A stretch of 64,000 nucleotides of DNA from Erysipelotrichaceae bacterium UBA4808 (GTDB lineage: Bacteria > Bacillota_I > Bacilli_A > Erysipelotrichales > Erysipelotrichaceae), in the NCBI GenBank assembly GCA_002402585.1, contig DHGC01000054.1:11022-75021 (forward strand), in the 5' to 3' direction. Positions 16,552-26,000 of this stretch are shown here, piece by piece. The stretch's first letter is position 1, and each line of letters begins with the position of its first letter. Both the position numbers and the translations under genes were made by a program. The notes below the pieces were generated by a model. That model was not told the origin of the DNA. It saw only the letters and a program-made list of their open reading frames with translations, and did not search any database.

Positions 16552-18657
16552 TCAAGCCTTATGTGAATACACATCCCTTGGCTTACTACCCTGCGCAGGA
16601 CCAACAATCCCTTGTTGTTCCAACATATCAATCAAGCGAGCAGCACGATTGTACCCTAAACCAAATCGTCTTTGAATGTTCGAAGTGGATGCACGTTGCG
16701 TCTCAATCACGTACTGTTTGACTTCTTCAAAGATGGGATCATCAAAAGCCAACTGTCCATTTTGAGTGCCTTCAGGATCACTTAGATTTAAAAACGCATC
16801 ATCAAATTGCGGTTTCTGTCCCTTTGATACAAAATCCGTTATTCTACGAATTTCTTCATCATTGATGTAAACCCCTTGAACACGAATTGGAGCTGGTTCC
16901 CCTACTGGGAAAAACAACATATCTCCATAACCTAACAAACGTTCAGCCCCAACACCATCCAAAATGACACGAGAATCAATTCCACTAGAAACCGCAAAAG
17001 CAATACGTGATGGAATGTTCGCCTTGATGATACCCGTGATGACATCTGTACTTGGACGTTGTGTTGCGACGATCAAATGAATCCCAGCAGCACGAGCCAA
17101 CTGTGTGATCCGTTGGATACTTCCTTCTACATCTTTGCCAGCAACGATCATCAAATCTGCCAACTCGTCAATGATGACTACAATCCAAGGCATTGGATTC
17201 AAACTTGGATCTGTTTTCTTAGCAAGCAGTTCATTGTAACTTTGAATATTACGAACACCAATGTTTGAGAAGACTTCATAACGATTTTCCATCATCGACA
17301 CAATAACTTTTAACGCTCTTGCTGCTTCAGCAGCATCACTGATGACAGGTGAAATGAGGTGCGGAATCTTATGATACGGTGTAAATTCAACCTTCTTAGG
17401 ATCAATTAACACCATTTTTAATTCATCTGGTGTTGTTCTTAATAAATAATTAATGATGATCGAGTTGACACAAACCGACTTACCGCTCCCTGTCGCTCCT
17501 GCAATGAGTAAGTGTGGCATCTTATCCAACTCAGTAAAAACTGATTTACCCATCAAGTCTTTTCCTAAAGGAAACAACAATTTCTTTGACAATTTATCTG
17601 CTGGAACATCCTTCATCAGTTCAATCATTCGAACGGGAACCATCTCGATATTAGGTATTTCAACACCCACCGCATTCCGTCCCGGAATTGGAGCCTCTAA
17701 GCGAAGCTCTTTCGCCGAAAGCTCCATCTTGATATTGTCTTGTAGCGATGCAATCTTAGATATCTTAACATTGCTTTCAGGTCTGACTTCAAATTTAGTA
17801 ACAGCTGGTCCAATATGAGTCCCAACAAGACTTGCAGTTACCCCAAACTCACCAAGGATTTCGATCAATTTTTTTCCTTTTTGACTTGCCGCAACACTAT
17901 TCGCATTGGATTTTGATTTAATTGCGACTTCGTCTAAAAGACTTAGACTTGGTATTGCATAGTTTCCACCGGAGACATGAATCGTAGCAGCTGATTTTGT
18001 TTTGATCTCAGGTTCCAAGGCTTTAACCTTAGGATGAGCTTTTGGTTCATCGGGTGTCAAGAAGACAGTTCGAGAGGTACTGACTTGAGGTTCATCAATA
18101 TAATTGACTTCCCTCTTACCATGATTCATTCGCATCAGCTTGATTTTGGTCTTAAGCCAACTAAAATCCACATTCATCATGATCAAGGCAAGATAACCGA
18201 TAATCAAGACAAACAATGTTCCCAAACGATCAAACAAAGTTGTGAAGAAAGCATATAAGCCTACACCGAAAACCCCACCATGTGAAGGAAATTTATCAAA
18301 AAAGATAAAATTAATTTGATTTAACCAAGTACTAAACAAACCAAAACCCACATCACTAATTTCATAGCTGATGTAGGTACTTGTCAAGATAATTAAGACG
18401 ATGCTTAATATGCTCATCAATGCATACTTCAATGAAAGATGGAAATGCTTACGATTGAAAATACGATAGATGGCATAAGCACCCAAGCCAAAATAGACAA
18501 GGTCACGGCGCACACCAAACAAAACATTCATGATACGATCGAAATAGACACCAATGACACCTAAACGTTGAAACGCAATAAAAATCAATGCTAATCCAAT
18601 GAGTGCAATGAGTATGACCTGACTATGTTTGAAACTAACTTTCTTTTTACGAGGCAT
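16552..18657 (-). CDS. ftsK: DNA translocase FtsK/SpoIIIE
   Basis: Septal motor that pumps chromosomal DNA during division. The 701-residue protein has four or five N-terminal membrane segments (within residues 10-165), a short linker, then the motor with Walker A GATGSGKS at 387-394, Walker B VVIIDELADLM, and a C-terminal winged-helix gamma domain (IQRRFGLGYNRAARLID) that reads KOPS-like sites. It begins one base after the RNase J gene and lacks a strong ribosome site. The rnj-spoIIIE-BMP transporter order is shared with Bacilli. Confidence 0.95.
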   Translation of the reverse strand: MPRKKKVSFKHSQVILIALIGLALIFIAFQRLGVIGVYFDRIMNVLFGVRRDLVYFGLGAYAIYRIFNRKHFHLSLKYALMSILSIVLIILTSTYISYEISDVGFGLFSTWLNQINFIFFDKFPSHGGVFGVGLYAFFTTLFDRLGTLFVLIIGYLALIMMNVDFSWLKTKIKLMRMNHGKREVNYIDEPQVSTSRTVFLTPDEPKAHPKVKALEPEIKTKSAATIHVSGGNYAIPSLSLLDEVAIKSKSNANSVAASQKGKKLIEILGEFGVTASLVGTHIGPAVTKFEVRPESNVKISKIASLQDNIKMELSAKELRLEAPIPGRNAVGVEIPNIEMVPVRMIELMKDVPADKLSKKLLFPLGKDLMGKSVFTELDKMPHLLIAGATGSGKSVCVNSIIINYLLRTTPDELKMVLIDPKKVEFTPYHKIPHLISPVISDAAEAARALKVIVSMMENRYEVFSNIGVRNIQSYNELLAKKTDPSLNPMPWIVVIIDELADLMIVAGKDVEGSIQRITQLARAAGIHLIVATQRPSTDVITGIIKANIPSRIAFAVSSGIDSRVILDGVGAERLLGYGDMLFFPVGEPAPIRVQGVYINDEEIRRITDFVSKGQKPQFDDAFLNLSDPEGTQNGQLAFDDPIFEEVKQYVIETQRASTSNIQRRFGLGYNRAARLIDMLEQQGIVGPAQGSKPRDVYSHKA

Positions 18658-18658
18658 A

Positions 18659-20323
18659 TTAATCCGCTAAATTGATTTCGACAATGACCGGCAATATCAT
18701 CGGACGCTTACCCGTTTCCTTCAAGACATACTTAGTGATTTTATCCTTTGCTTCATTTCGGGCACTCATGTTTTCATAGCGTTTGTTTTCAACCATCGAA
18801 GCAATTGTATTCTCGAGAATCCCACCAATTTCCTTTACGATGTAATCCGCATCCTTAAGATAAATGACACCACGCGATTGAACATCGGGTCCGCCAATGA
18901 CTTCTTTGGTATTGAAATTCAAAACGATACCAATGACGATGACACCATCCGTCGACAACATCTCACGATCCTTGAGAATCAAACCACTGGAATCTAAATG
19001 TGCATTTCCGTCGATTAAAATCTCATCCAACTTGATGATGTTCGCTGTATTCGCCAGCTTAGCATTTTCAAACGTCGCAATCTGACCATTGTCCAAGACA
19101 ACGATTTTATCCGCATAATAACCCAAATCCAATGCAATCGTCGCATTGTTCACAAGATGACGATATTCGCCATGTATTGGTATGAAATACTTCGGTTTTA
19201 AGAGATACACCAACATTTTGATGTCTTCAATCGACGCATGCATCGAAATCACTTTACGACGATCTAAAGTAATGACATTGACATCTTCTTTGTATAGCTC
19301 ATTCTCCATCATGCTTGCTTCTTTTTCCGTGCCAGGAACAATCGGTGAAGCAATGATAACCGTATCATTTGCGTCCAGCGTAAACAATTCTTCTTCTTTC
19401 AATGCAATCTTGTGCATTAATTTAAAGACTTGCGGTCCACTACCAGAAATGATGACCATGACATTGTCTAAATCATTATTAAACTTACCCTTTGGCAATT
19501 CTAAATCCAATGGCATCTTGTAATAGCCTAAAGATTCCGCCAAGCGTAACAACTCGCGTTGATCCTGATTGAAGAATAATACCTTACGCTTGTATTTCTT
19601 AGCCAACTCCATCAATTCCATGAGTCTGAATAAATTCTGCTCATACATCGTCACAAAAACGCGACCCCTCGCATCTTCCAAAACATCTTCAACCGTCTCC
19701 GTGATCATGTGATTGGGTGCCGTGTAGCCTGGACGATCCGCGCCAACTGATTCAGTTAAAAAAGCAAAAACACCCTTTTTACCAATTTCCGCAAAATTCG
19801 TGATATCACAAGCAAAGGCTGGATTACGTGTATTAAAATCTATGATGTATTCACCCGCATAAACAATGTAGCCAAAAGGGCTTTCGATCGCAATGCCAAA
19901 AGCATCCGCAATCGAGTGTGTCAAGCTAAAGGTGCGGATATTGATTTTGCCAACATTCAAATTATCGTCACGTTTAATAACCTTGATTTGATAATCGCTC
20001 ACCTTCTCTTCTTTAAACAATTTTTCAATTAGCTTTGCCGTCAATGGCGTTGTAAAAATCGGCAAATTAGCTTGCTTGATCAGATAAGGTAGAGCTGCCA
20101 TTGCATCATCATGGCCATGTGTGATGAAGATGCCTTTAATTCTTTGTTTGTTTTCGATAAGATACTTAAAGTCTGGGATGATGATTTCAACCCCTAAACG
20201 ATCCTTATCCGGATACTTAAGACCGACATCAATCACAAAAAGATCTTGATTGATCTCGATAACGGTAAGATTCTTACCATCCTCATCTAAGCCACCCAAC
20301 GCAAAAATGCGTACTTGATTCAT
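18659..20323 (-). CDS. rnjB: RNase J2-like beta-CASP ribonuclease with altered metal site
   Basis: The 554-residue beta-lactamase/beta-CASP protein belongs to the RNase J family of RNA processing and 5'-3' decay enzymes. The metal motif HxHxDH reads H69-G-H71-D-D73-A74, so the last His is lost. GEY at 157-159 replaces the usual GDF, and MHASIED near 361-367 replaces the usual HxSGH. H136 and the HGEYRH block near 384 remain. This is the pattern of the weakly active RNase J2 subunit. Neighbouring ftsK supports rnjB, as in Bacillus. An active J1 must lie elsewhere. AGGAGG precedes the ATG. Confidence 0.85.
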   Translation of the reverse strand: MNQVRIFALGGLDEDGKNLTVIEINQDLFVIDVGLKYPDKDRLGVEIIIPDFKYLIENKQRIKGIFITHGHDDAMAALPYLIKQANLPIFTTPLTAKLIEKLFKEEKVSDYQIKVIKRDDNLNVGKINIRTFSLTHSIADAFGIAIESPFGYIVYAGEYIIDFNTRNPAFACDITNFAEIGKKGVFAFLTESVGADRPGYTAPNHMITETVEDVLEDARGRVFVTMYEQNLFRLMELMELAKKYKRKVLFFNQDQRELLRLAESLGYYKMPLDLELPKGKFNNDLDNVMVIISGSGPQVFKLMHKIALKEEELFTLDANDTVIIASPIVPGTEKEASMMENELYKEDVNVITLDRRKVISMHASIEDIKMLVYLLKPKYFIPIHGEYRHLVNNATIALDLGYYADKIVVLDNGQIATFENAKLANTANIIKLDEILIDGNAHLDSSGLILKDREMLSTDGVIVIGIVLNFNTKEVIGGPDVQSRGVIYLKDADYIVKEIGGILENTIASMVENKRYENMSARNEAKDKITKYVLKETGKRPMILPVIVEINLAD

Positions 20324-20353
20324 TATATTTCCTCCTAAATAAACACTATTTTC

Positions 20354-20359
20354 ATTATA
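20354..20359 (-). promoter_or_regulatory. -10 element upstream of the RNase J2-like gene
   Basis: TATAAT on the minus strand, 30 bases before the ATG at 20323. The -35 is not clear. The leader carries AGGAGG. Confidence 0.4.
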
Positions 20360-20379
20360 GCGTATAAAGCAAACTTAAG

Positions 20380-21810
20380 CTAAACTTCTTCACCTTTTAA
20401 GGTCCAAGTATTCGCTCCAGTAATTTTCACTTTTACAATCATACCAGCTTTTGCTTTCTTCGGTATAAAATTGACCAACTTATTCGTTTCAGTATAACCA
20501 CTGTAGACATCTGGATTTTTTTTAGAAGGTCCATCCACTAGAACGTTTTGAATCGAATCCACAATCTTCTTATTGTTTTGTAGAGCATATACCGATACGC
20601 GTTGGTTCAAACGCTTCAAACGCGAACGCTTTACTTCCAACTCAATGTTATCTTCCATCTTACTTGCCGGCGTCCCATGACGAGGCGAGTAAATGAAAGT
20701 GTAAACATTATCGAACTGACAATACTCAATCATCTTCAATGTATCATTGAACTGTTCTTCCGACTCATTTGGGAAGCCAACAATGATGTCCGTTGAGAAA
20801 GCAATATTCTTAACTTTAGTCTTCAATGCATCAAAAACATGAAGATACTCATCGGTTGTGTAACGACGTCCCATGATTTTAAGAATCTCATTGCTTCCAG
20901 ATTGAAGTGGGAGATGAACAAAAGGCATGATGTTGTCATATTGCGCAATGATATCCACCATCTTGTCACTGAAATCCCAAGGATGACTTGTCATGAAACG
21001 AATCCGTGGAATATCGGTTTTTGCCACATCTTCCAATAATTCCGCAAAGCCATAGTCGAGCTCCAAATCTTTACCATAAGCATTGACATTCTGGCCCAAC
21101 AACGTAACTTCTTGATAACCTTCTTCAACCAAAGTCACGACTTCCTTAAGGATGTCTTCACTTAAACGTGAACGTTCCTTGCCACGTGTGTATGGAACGA
21201 TACAGTATGTACAGAACTTGTCACAACCATAAATGATGTTTACCCAAGCTTTTGCTTTCTGAACACGATTGACAGGTAGATTTTCATAAACCTCCCCTTC
21301 TTTGGAATAAACTTCAACGACTCTTTCCTTGCTGAAATGAGCTTGTATCAAAAGCTCTGGGAAACGATGGATATTGTGCGTACCAAAGATGATATCAATA
21401 TGTTGATGGGTCTTAAGAATGGTGTTGACCACCTCTTCCTCCTGAGCCATGCAGCCACATACCACAAAAATCAAATCTGGATTCTCATATTTCAACTGTT
21501 TCAAATGGCCGATTTCACCAAAAACTTTATCCTCTGCATTCTTACGAATGGCACATGTGTTCATGATGATTAAATCGGCTTCTTCAGGTGTATTGACCTC
21601 TGCATAAGACATCATTGCAAGCATCCCACGAAGTGTTTCAGAATCACGCTCATTCGCTTGACATCCGTACGTACGTAAGTAAAATTTCTTATTAAAGCCT
21701 AGACTAAGATACTCATCTGGTATATTGAAACGCGAACGTTCGATGATCGTTTCATCTTTCGTTCTTCTTTGAGCACTTTTTAAATTTGGTTTGATAAATA
21801 GTTCGTTCAT
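20380..21810 (-). CDS. miaB: tRNA-2-methylthio-N6-dimethylallyladenosine synthase MiaB
   Basis: Radical-SAM methylthiotransferase that converts i6A37 to ms2i6A37 in tRNAs reading UNN codons. There are 476 residues: a Firmicute-type N-terminal extension of about 40, the MTTase domain with Cys50, Cys86 and Cys120, the radical-SAM CxxxCxxC at 196-203, and a C-terminal TRAM domain. AAGGG precedes the ATG and lies in the tail of the ferredoxin terminator. The adjacent ferredoxin might feed electrons to it, but that is a guess from position. Confidence 0.95.
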   Translation of the reverse strand: MNELFIKPNLKSAQRRTKDETIIERSRFNIPDEYLSLGFNKKFYLRTYGCQANERDSETLRGMLAMMSYAEVNTPEEADLIIMNTCAIRKNAEDKVFGEIGHLKQLKYENPDLIFVVCGCMAQEEEVVNTILKTHQHIDIIFGTHNIHRFPELLIQAHFSKERVVEVYSKEGEVYENLPVNRVQKAKAWVNIIYGCDKFCTYCIVPYTRGKERSRLSEDILKEVVTLVEEGYQEVTLLGQNVNAYGKDLELDYGFAELLEDVAKTDIPRIRFMTSHPWDFSDKMVDIIAQYDNIMPFVHLPLQSGSNEILKIMGRRYTTDEYLHVFDALKTKVKNIAFSTDIIVGFPNESEEQFNDTLKMIEYCQFDNVYTFIYSPRHGTPASKMEDNIELEVKRSRLKRLNQRVSVYALQNNKKIVDSIQNVLVDGPSKKNPDVYSGYTETNKLVNFIPKKAKAGMIVKVKITGANTWTLKGEEV

Positions 21811-21820
21811 AATTTTCCCT

Positions 21821-21845
21821 TAAAAAAACCAAGCTCTGCTTGGTT
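21821..21845 (-). terminator. Terminator between ferredoxin gene and miaB
   Basis: The stem AACCAAGC / GCTTGGTT (21827-21834 and 21838-21845, loop 3) overlaps the ferredoxin stop. It is followed on the minus strand by TTTTTTT. Confidence 0.8.
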
Positions 21846-22020
21846 ATTTTTGACTTATCGCTTCAGTTGGACAAACACCGATACATGCTAAGCAATCAAT
21901 GCAGATCGATTCATCGCATTCTGCTTTGCCATCCGCATCCAAAGATAAAGCTCCAACAGGGCAAACACCTACACAGGCACCACAACCAATACAGCTATCT
22001 TTTGCTACAACAACAGGCAT
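21844..22020 (-). CDS. fer: 2[4Fe-4S] ferredoxin, 58 residues
   Basis: A small clostridial-type electron carrier. Translation from 22020 gives MPVVVAKDSCIGCGACVGVC and then a second CIDCLACIGVC block, so two CxxCxxCxxxCP cluster sites are complete: Cys10, 13, 16, 20 and Cys40, 43, 46, 50. AAAGGAGG lies 7 bases upstream of the ATG. It sits between ymdB and miaB, with its own terminator overlapping the stop. Likely partners are anaerobic redox enzymes or Fe-S radical enzymes, not shown by sequence. Confidence 0.93.
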   Translation of the reverse strand: MPVVVAKDSCIGCGACVGVCPVGALSLDADGKAECDESICIDCLACIGVCPTEAISQK

Positions 22021-22055
22021 AACGAATCCTCCTTTTAATAAAATAATTATAGCAC

Positions 22056-22850
22056 TTAATGCTCATTATTCAACTCATTTTCCGGTCGAATCTGAATCCG
22101 CTGAATGTGTGTCGCACGCATGCTTTCTTCATCAATCGAGATTACAACTGCACAAAGCTGCGCAGGTTCTTCACTTACAGTGAAGCGCTTTGAATAATTA
22201 CCATTGAAGCGATCCAAAACCTCTTGAATGTCACGTCCAATGACACTATTGAAAGGACCGGTCATTCCCACATCACTTATGAATGCACAACCATCAATGA
22301 TTCTCTCATCGGCTGTTTGTACATGTGTGTGTGTCCCTAAGACTGCAGCACATTGATCCTTGAACTGATAGGCAAAGGCAACTTTCTCACTGGTCGCTTC
22401 TGCATGCAGATCAACGATGACAATCTTGTTCTTATTGAATCGCTCAAGTTGATACATGGCTTCAAAAGGTGTTTCGACGACATTATCCATAAAAATCGAA
22501 CCAATCAAATTGATGATGCGAAGTGTCTTGCCTTTTACTTCAAACTCTTGTATTCCTTTGCCGTGCGTTTGTGGATACATGTTTAAAGGTCTTACAAGAT
22601 GTTTGCTTTTTTGGATAAATGCTAAAATATCCGACTTGGAATACGCATGATTGCCTAAGGTGATCGCATCGACCCCATTGGCAAGCAGCTCTTCATAAAG
22701 CTTCAGGGTCATCCCTTTACCATGCGCGATGTTTTCACCATTCACGATGATGAAATCAATATTATGCGCTTGTTTAAGCGAAACAAGTCGAGCATATAAA
22801 ATTGCTCGACCTGCTTTTCCTACGATATCACCAACGAATAATATATTCAT
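22056..22850 (-). CDS. ymdB: Metallophosphodiesterase YmdB
   Basis: A 264-residue YmdB/TIGR00282-family phosphodiesterase, which in Bacillus hydrolyses 2',3'-cyclic nucleotides and affects biofilm and motility decisions. Metal-binding motifs are GDIVGKAGR at 7-15, NGENIAHGKGM near 37-47, GNHAYSK near 66-72, DLHAEATSEK near 147-156, and GTHTHVQTADERI near 172-184. It overlaps the rny stop by one base, the conserved rny-ymdB pairing. Confidence 0.94.
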   Translation of the reverse strand: MNILFVGDIVGKAGRAILYARLVSLKQAHNIDFIIVNGENIAHGKGMTLKLYEELLANGVDAITLGNHAYSKSDILAFIQKSKHLVRPLNMYPQTHGKGIQEFEVKGKTLRIINLIGSIFMDNVVETPFEAMYQLERFNKNKIVIVDLHAEATSEKVAFAYQFKDQCAAVLGTHTHVQTADERIIDGCAFISDVGMTGPFNSVIGRDIQEVLDRFNGNYSKRFTVSEEPAQLCAVVISIDEESMRATHIQRIQIRPENELNNEH

Positions 22851-24409
22851 TATTTCGCTACTTCTGACGTCCGTGTCTCACGAATAACCGTGACTTTGAT
22901 TTGACCCGGATAGGTCATTTCTTTTTCAATCTTCTCGCGTATTTCACGTGCAACGCGGTGACAAGCTAAATCATCCAATTTATCTGGAACAACCATGACG
23001 CGAATCTCACGTCCTGCTTGAATCGCATACACTTTTTCAACACCATCAAAGGATGTGGCAATCTTTTCCAATTGTTCCAAACGTTGAATGTAATTCTGGA
23101 ATGATTCAAAACGAGCCCCTGGTCGAGCAGCACTCAACGTATCCGCAGCCTGCGCTAAAACGGCATAAATTGAATTTGCAGGCACATCCCCATGATGCGA
23201 TTCAATCGCATTGATGACCGCTGGATGTTCACCATGCTTACGACAGATGCGAGCACCGAGTTCCACATGGCTTCCTTCCATTTCGAAATCCAAAGCTTTA
23301 CCGATATCATGAAGCAAACCAACACGCTTAGCTAAATTCTGGTTCAAACCCAGTTCAGCAGCCATCATTCCCGTTAAATAAGCAACTTCCATACTGTGTT
23401 GCAAAGCATTTTGCCCATAACTGTAACGATAACGCAAACGTCCGATCAAACCGACGATTTCACGATCGATCTTACCGATACCAACCTTAAATACGGCATC
23501 AGCACCCGCTTTTTGAATGGTTTCATTCAACTCGTTTTGAACACGACCGACGACCTCTTCAATACGACCAGGTTGGATACGACCATCTTTCAATAAAGAC
23601 TCCAAAGACAATCGTGCAACTTCACGACGGATTGGATCGAAACAAGATAATGTGATGGTTTCTGGTGTGTCATCAATCAAGATGTCAACACCAGTCGCTT
23701 GTTCAATCGCGCGAATGTTACGTCCTTCACGGCCGATGATACGACCCTTCATTTCTTCATTTGGCAAGGCGACAACGGAAACAGTACGTTCCAAAGTCTC
23801 TTCTTGTGCATAACGTTGAATTGCCAAACCAATGATCTCACGTGCCATATCGGAAGCCTTTGACTTCGCTTCTTCTTCTTGGTCACGGATATAAGCTTCT
23901 ACTTCATTTTGTGTTCTTACTCGAACGATATCCAATAATTCCTGTTTTGCGTCACTTGCCGACATATTGGCAATTCGTTCCAACTCAACAACCTGCCCAT
24001 CGATCTTCTCTTGCAGGGTTTTCTCCATCTTCTCTAGTACGTTTAATTTTTCGGTAACTTGTTTATTTCTTGTATCAAGTTCTTTTTCTTTTGAGGTCAA
24101 CGTCTCATTACGAAAATTAAGACTGTCTTCACGACGGTTCAATTTAGCTTCAATTTCTTGAAGTGATTGTTTTGATTCCTTAATTTCTTTTTCTGCAGCT
24201 AATTTCAAATCATAAGCTTGTGTCTTCGCATCGAGTTGCGCTTGACGTAAAGCAGCATCTGCTTTAATGTTCGCTTCATCTAAAATAAGCTTTGCTTTTT
24301 GTTGATCTCTATTTAATCCTAACTTTGAGATGACCATCATCAAGATGACCCCCAAAGCAAAACCACCGATAATACTAGCTAAGATGAAAAAGTATGGTAA
24401 ATCTCGCAT
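22850..24409 (-). CDS. rny: Ribonuclease Y
   Basis: Membrane-anchored endoribonuclease that initiates mRNA decay. The 519 residues run: N-terminal transmembrane helix near 5-27, long coiled coil to about 200, KH domain with GRIIGREGRNIR at 222-233, HD domain with catalytic H367-D368 in LLHDIGKAL, and the family C-terminal region. The start at 24409 has GGAGG 7 bases upstream. Codons further upstream are out of family. A strong promoter and a leader hairpin precede it. Confidence 0.96.
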   Translation of the reverse strand: MRDLPYFFILASIIGGFALGVILMMVISKLGLNRDQQKAKLILDEANIKADAALRQAQLDAKTQAYDLKLAAEKEIKESKQSLQEIEAKLNRREDSLNFRNETLTSKEKELDTRNKQVTEKLNVLEKMEKTLQEKIDGQVVELERIANMSASDAKQELLDIVRVRTQNEVEAYIRDQEEEAKSKASDMAREIIGLAIQRYAQEETLERTVSVVALPNEEMKGRIIGREGRNIRAIEQATGVDILIDDTPETITLSCFDPIRREVARLSLESLLKDGRIQPGRIEEVVGRVQNELNETIQKAGADAVFKVGIGKIDREIVGLIGRLRYRYSYGQNALQHSMEVAYLTGMMAAELGLNQNLAKRVGLLHDIGKALDFEMEGSHVELGARICRKHGEHPAVINAIESHHGDVPANSIYAVLAQAADTLSAARPGARFESFQNYIQRLEQLEKIATSFDGVEKVYAIQAGREIRVMVVPDKLDDLACHRVAREIREKIEKEMTYPGQIKVTVIRETRTSEVAK

Positions 24410-24424
24410 ATTTTTCCTCCAGCT

Positions 24425-24443
24425 TAGAGTTTTGATAACTCTA
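24425..24443 (-). promoter_or_regulatory. Hairpin in the rny leader next to the ribosome site
   Basis: A 7-bp perfect inverted repeat, TAGAGTT / AACTCTA (24425-24431 and 24437-24443, loop 5), lies 15 bases before the ATG and directly upstream of GGAGG. It has no T run, so it is not a terminator. It may affect mRNA stability or ribosome access. Confidence 0.45.
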
Positions 24444-24449
24444 CTTATA

Positions 24450-24478
24450 ATCATACTTAATTTTCGAACATTTCTCAA
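24450..24478 (-). promoter_or_regulatory. Promoter of rny-ymdB
   Basis: -35 TTGAGA (24473-24478), 17-bp spacer, -10 TATGAT (24450-24455). It lies directly downstream of the recA terminator. Confidence 0.65.
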
Positions 24479-24501
24479 CAAAAAAGGACGTTAGTGTCCT
24501 T
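24479..24501 (-). terminator. Terminator of recA
   Basis: The stem AAGGAC / GTCCTT (24484-24489 and 24496-24501) contains the recA stop codon in its loop and is followed by TTTTTT on the minus strand. Confidence 0.7.
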
Positions 24502-25507
24502 CTTCACCCTCTTCTACAACCTTTGTGAAGAGCTTTTGTTTTAATTCCACTTCAATCGTATTGCAAATCACAGGATTCGCTTGCAAGAATGCACGCGCCG
24601 CTTCCTTACCCTGACCAATCTTTTCTCCATTATAGGAGAACCATGCCCCAGCTTTTTGAATGATATCACGATCGACAGCCATCTCAATTAACTCTCCAAT
24701 TCGCGAAATCCCTTTGCCATACATGATATCAACAGTCGCCACTTTGAATGGTGGAGCTACTTTATTTTTAACGATTTTCACATTGACTTTATTGCCAATG
24801 ATATCCGTTCCCGATTTAATAGCTTCACTCTTTCGAACATCGACACGAATCGAAGCATAGAACTTAAGTGCTTTCCCACCTGTCGTCGTTTCAGGATTAC
24901 CAAACATGACCCCAATCTTTTCACGTAATTGATTGATGAAGATTGCCGTACAATCACTGCGGTTCATGACCCCAGCCAATTTACGCATCGCTTTAGACAT
25001 CAAACGTGCTTGAAGACCCATATGGGCATCCGACATTTCACCATCCAATTCAGCTTGAGGAACCAAAGCCGCAACTGAGTCGATGACAATCAAATCAATC
25101 GCACCACTTTTAATCAACATTTCAGTGATCTCCAAAGCCTGTTCACCACTATCGGGTTGCGAAAGAATCAAATCTTCAATATTGACACCTAATGCTTTGG
25201 CATACATCGGATCGATAGCGTTTTCCGCATCAATAAAGGCAGCCTTGCCACCCTTTTTCTGCACTTCTGCAATCGCATGCAAAGCCAATGTGGTCTTCCC
25301 ACTCGACTCTGGACCATAGATTTCTACGATACGTCCTTTAGGATAACCCCCCACACCCAAAGCGTAATCGATTGCGATCGAGCCACTGCTAATCGAATCG
25401 ATTTCAACATTTGCACGATCACCTAAACGCATAACCGCACCTTTACCATACTGTTTTTGAATCTGCTTTAAAGCATCTTCCAATAAAATATCTTTTTTAT
25501 TTTCCAT
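24491..25507 (-). CDS. recA: Recombinase RecA
   Basis: ATP-dependent strand-exchange protein and SOS co-protease, 338 residues. Walker A GPESSGKT is at 65-72, the catalytic Glu is in DAENAIDP (most family members have AEHALDP), and loop L2 reads [19 protein letters not shown]. The C-terminal acidic region is short (EEGEEGH). There is no obvious LexA box in the 25 bp to pncC, so regulation may come from the pgsA-pncC transcript. The order rodZ-pgsA-cinA-recA-rny matches Bacillus. Confidence 0.98.
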   Translation of the reverse strand: MENKKDILLEDALKQIQKQYGKGAVMRLGDRANVEIDSISSGSIAIDYALGVGGYPKGRIVEIYGPESSGKTTLALHAIAEVQKKGGKAAFIDAENAIDPMYAKALGVNIEDLILSQPDSGEQALEITEMLIKSGAIDLIVIDSVAALVPQAELDGEMSDAHMGLQARLMSKAMRKLAGVMNRSDCTAIFINQLREKIGVMFGNPETTTGGKALKFYASIRVDVRKSEAIKSGTDIIGNKVNVKIVKNKVAPPFKVATVDIMYGKGISRIGELIEMAVDRDIIQKAGAWFSYNGEKIGQGKEAARAFLQANPVICNTIEVELKQKLFTKVVEEGEEGH

Positions 25508-25532
25508 AGGTTCCTCTTCTTTTAAATATGCT

Positions 25533-26000
25533 TTAGTTTGGCATATCCCTAATAATATCGATTAACTTAGACGTCATCGTTTGAACCGCATGCACTTGCA
25601 AAGCATTTCGTTCCAACGAATCTTGAAACTCGAAATCAAACTGTTGATCTCGATACCGCATACAAGCAAACCACAAACCACAGGCTTTCCCTTCGAGCAC
25701 ACTAGGCCCTGCATTGCCTGTAAAGGATATGCAAATATCACTCGCAAACATACTTTGACACGTTTTTGCCATTTGGTCAGCAACTTCCCGACTCACGACA
25801 CCATAGGTATCAAGAAACATTGGATCAATACCAAGTACCGTATGTTTAACCTCAGATTGATAAGCGATCACTGAACCTTTATAAGTGGCAGAGACCCCTG
25901 GAATCTTACCTAGTTCATATGCGAACAATCCCGCTGTGAAACTTTCACAGGTACTGATGCTTAACTTCTTTTCAACAAGGAGTTCAACCAACCGTTTCAT
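25533..26000 (-). CDS. pncC: Nicotinamide-nucleotide amidohydrolase PncC (CinA C-terminal domain only)
   Basis: Deamidates nicotinamide mononucleotide to nicotinate mononucleotide, recycling NAD breakdown products. The 155-residue protein equals the CinA C-terminal domain, with CESFTAG in place of the common AESCTGG, and [17 protein letters not shown]. The MoCF-like N-terminal domain of full CinA is absent. The start at 26000 overlaps the pgsA stop (TAATG), so no N-terminal domain was missed in this frame. The position upstream of recA is conserved for cinA. Confidence 0.9.
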   Translation of the reverse strand: MKRLVELLVEKKLSISTCESFTAGLFAYELGKIPGVSATYKGSVIAYQSEVKHTVLGIDPMFLDTYGVVSREVADQMAKTCQSMFASDICISFTGNAGPSVLEGKACGLWFACMRYRDQQFDFEFQDSLERNALQVHAVQTMTSKLIDIIRDMPN

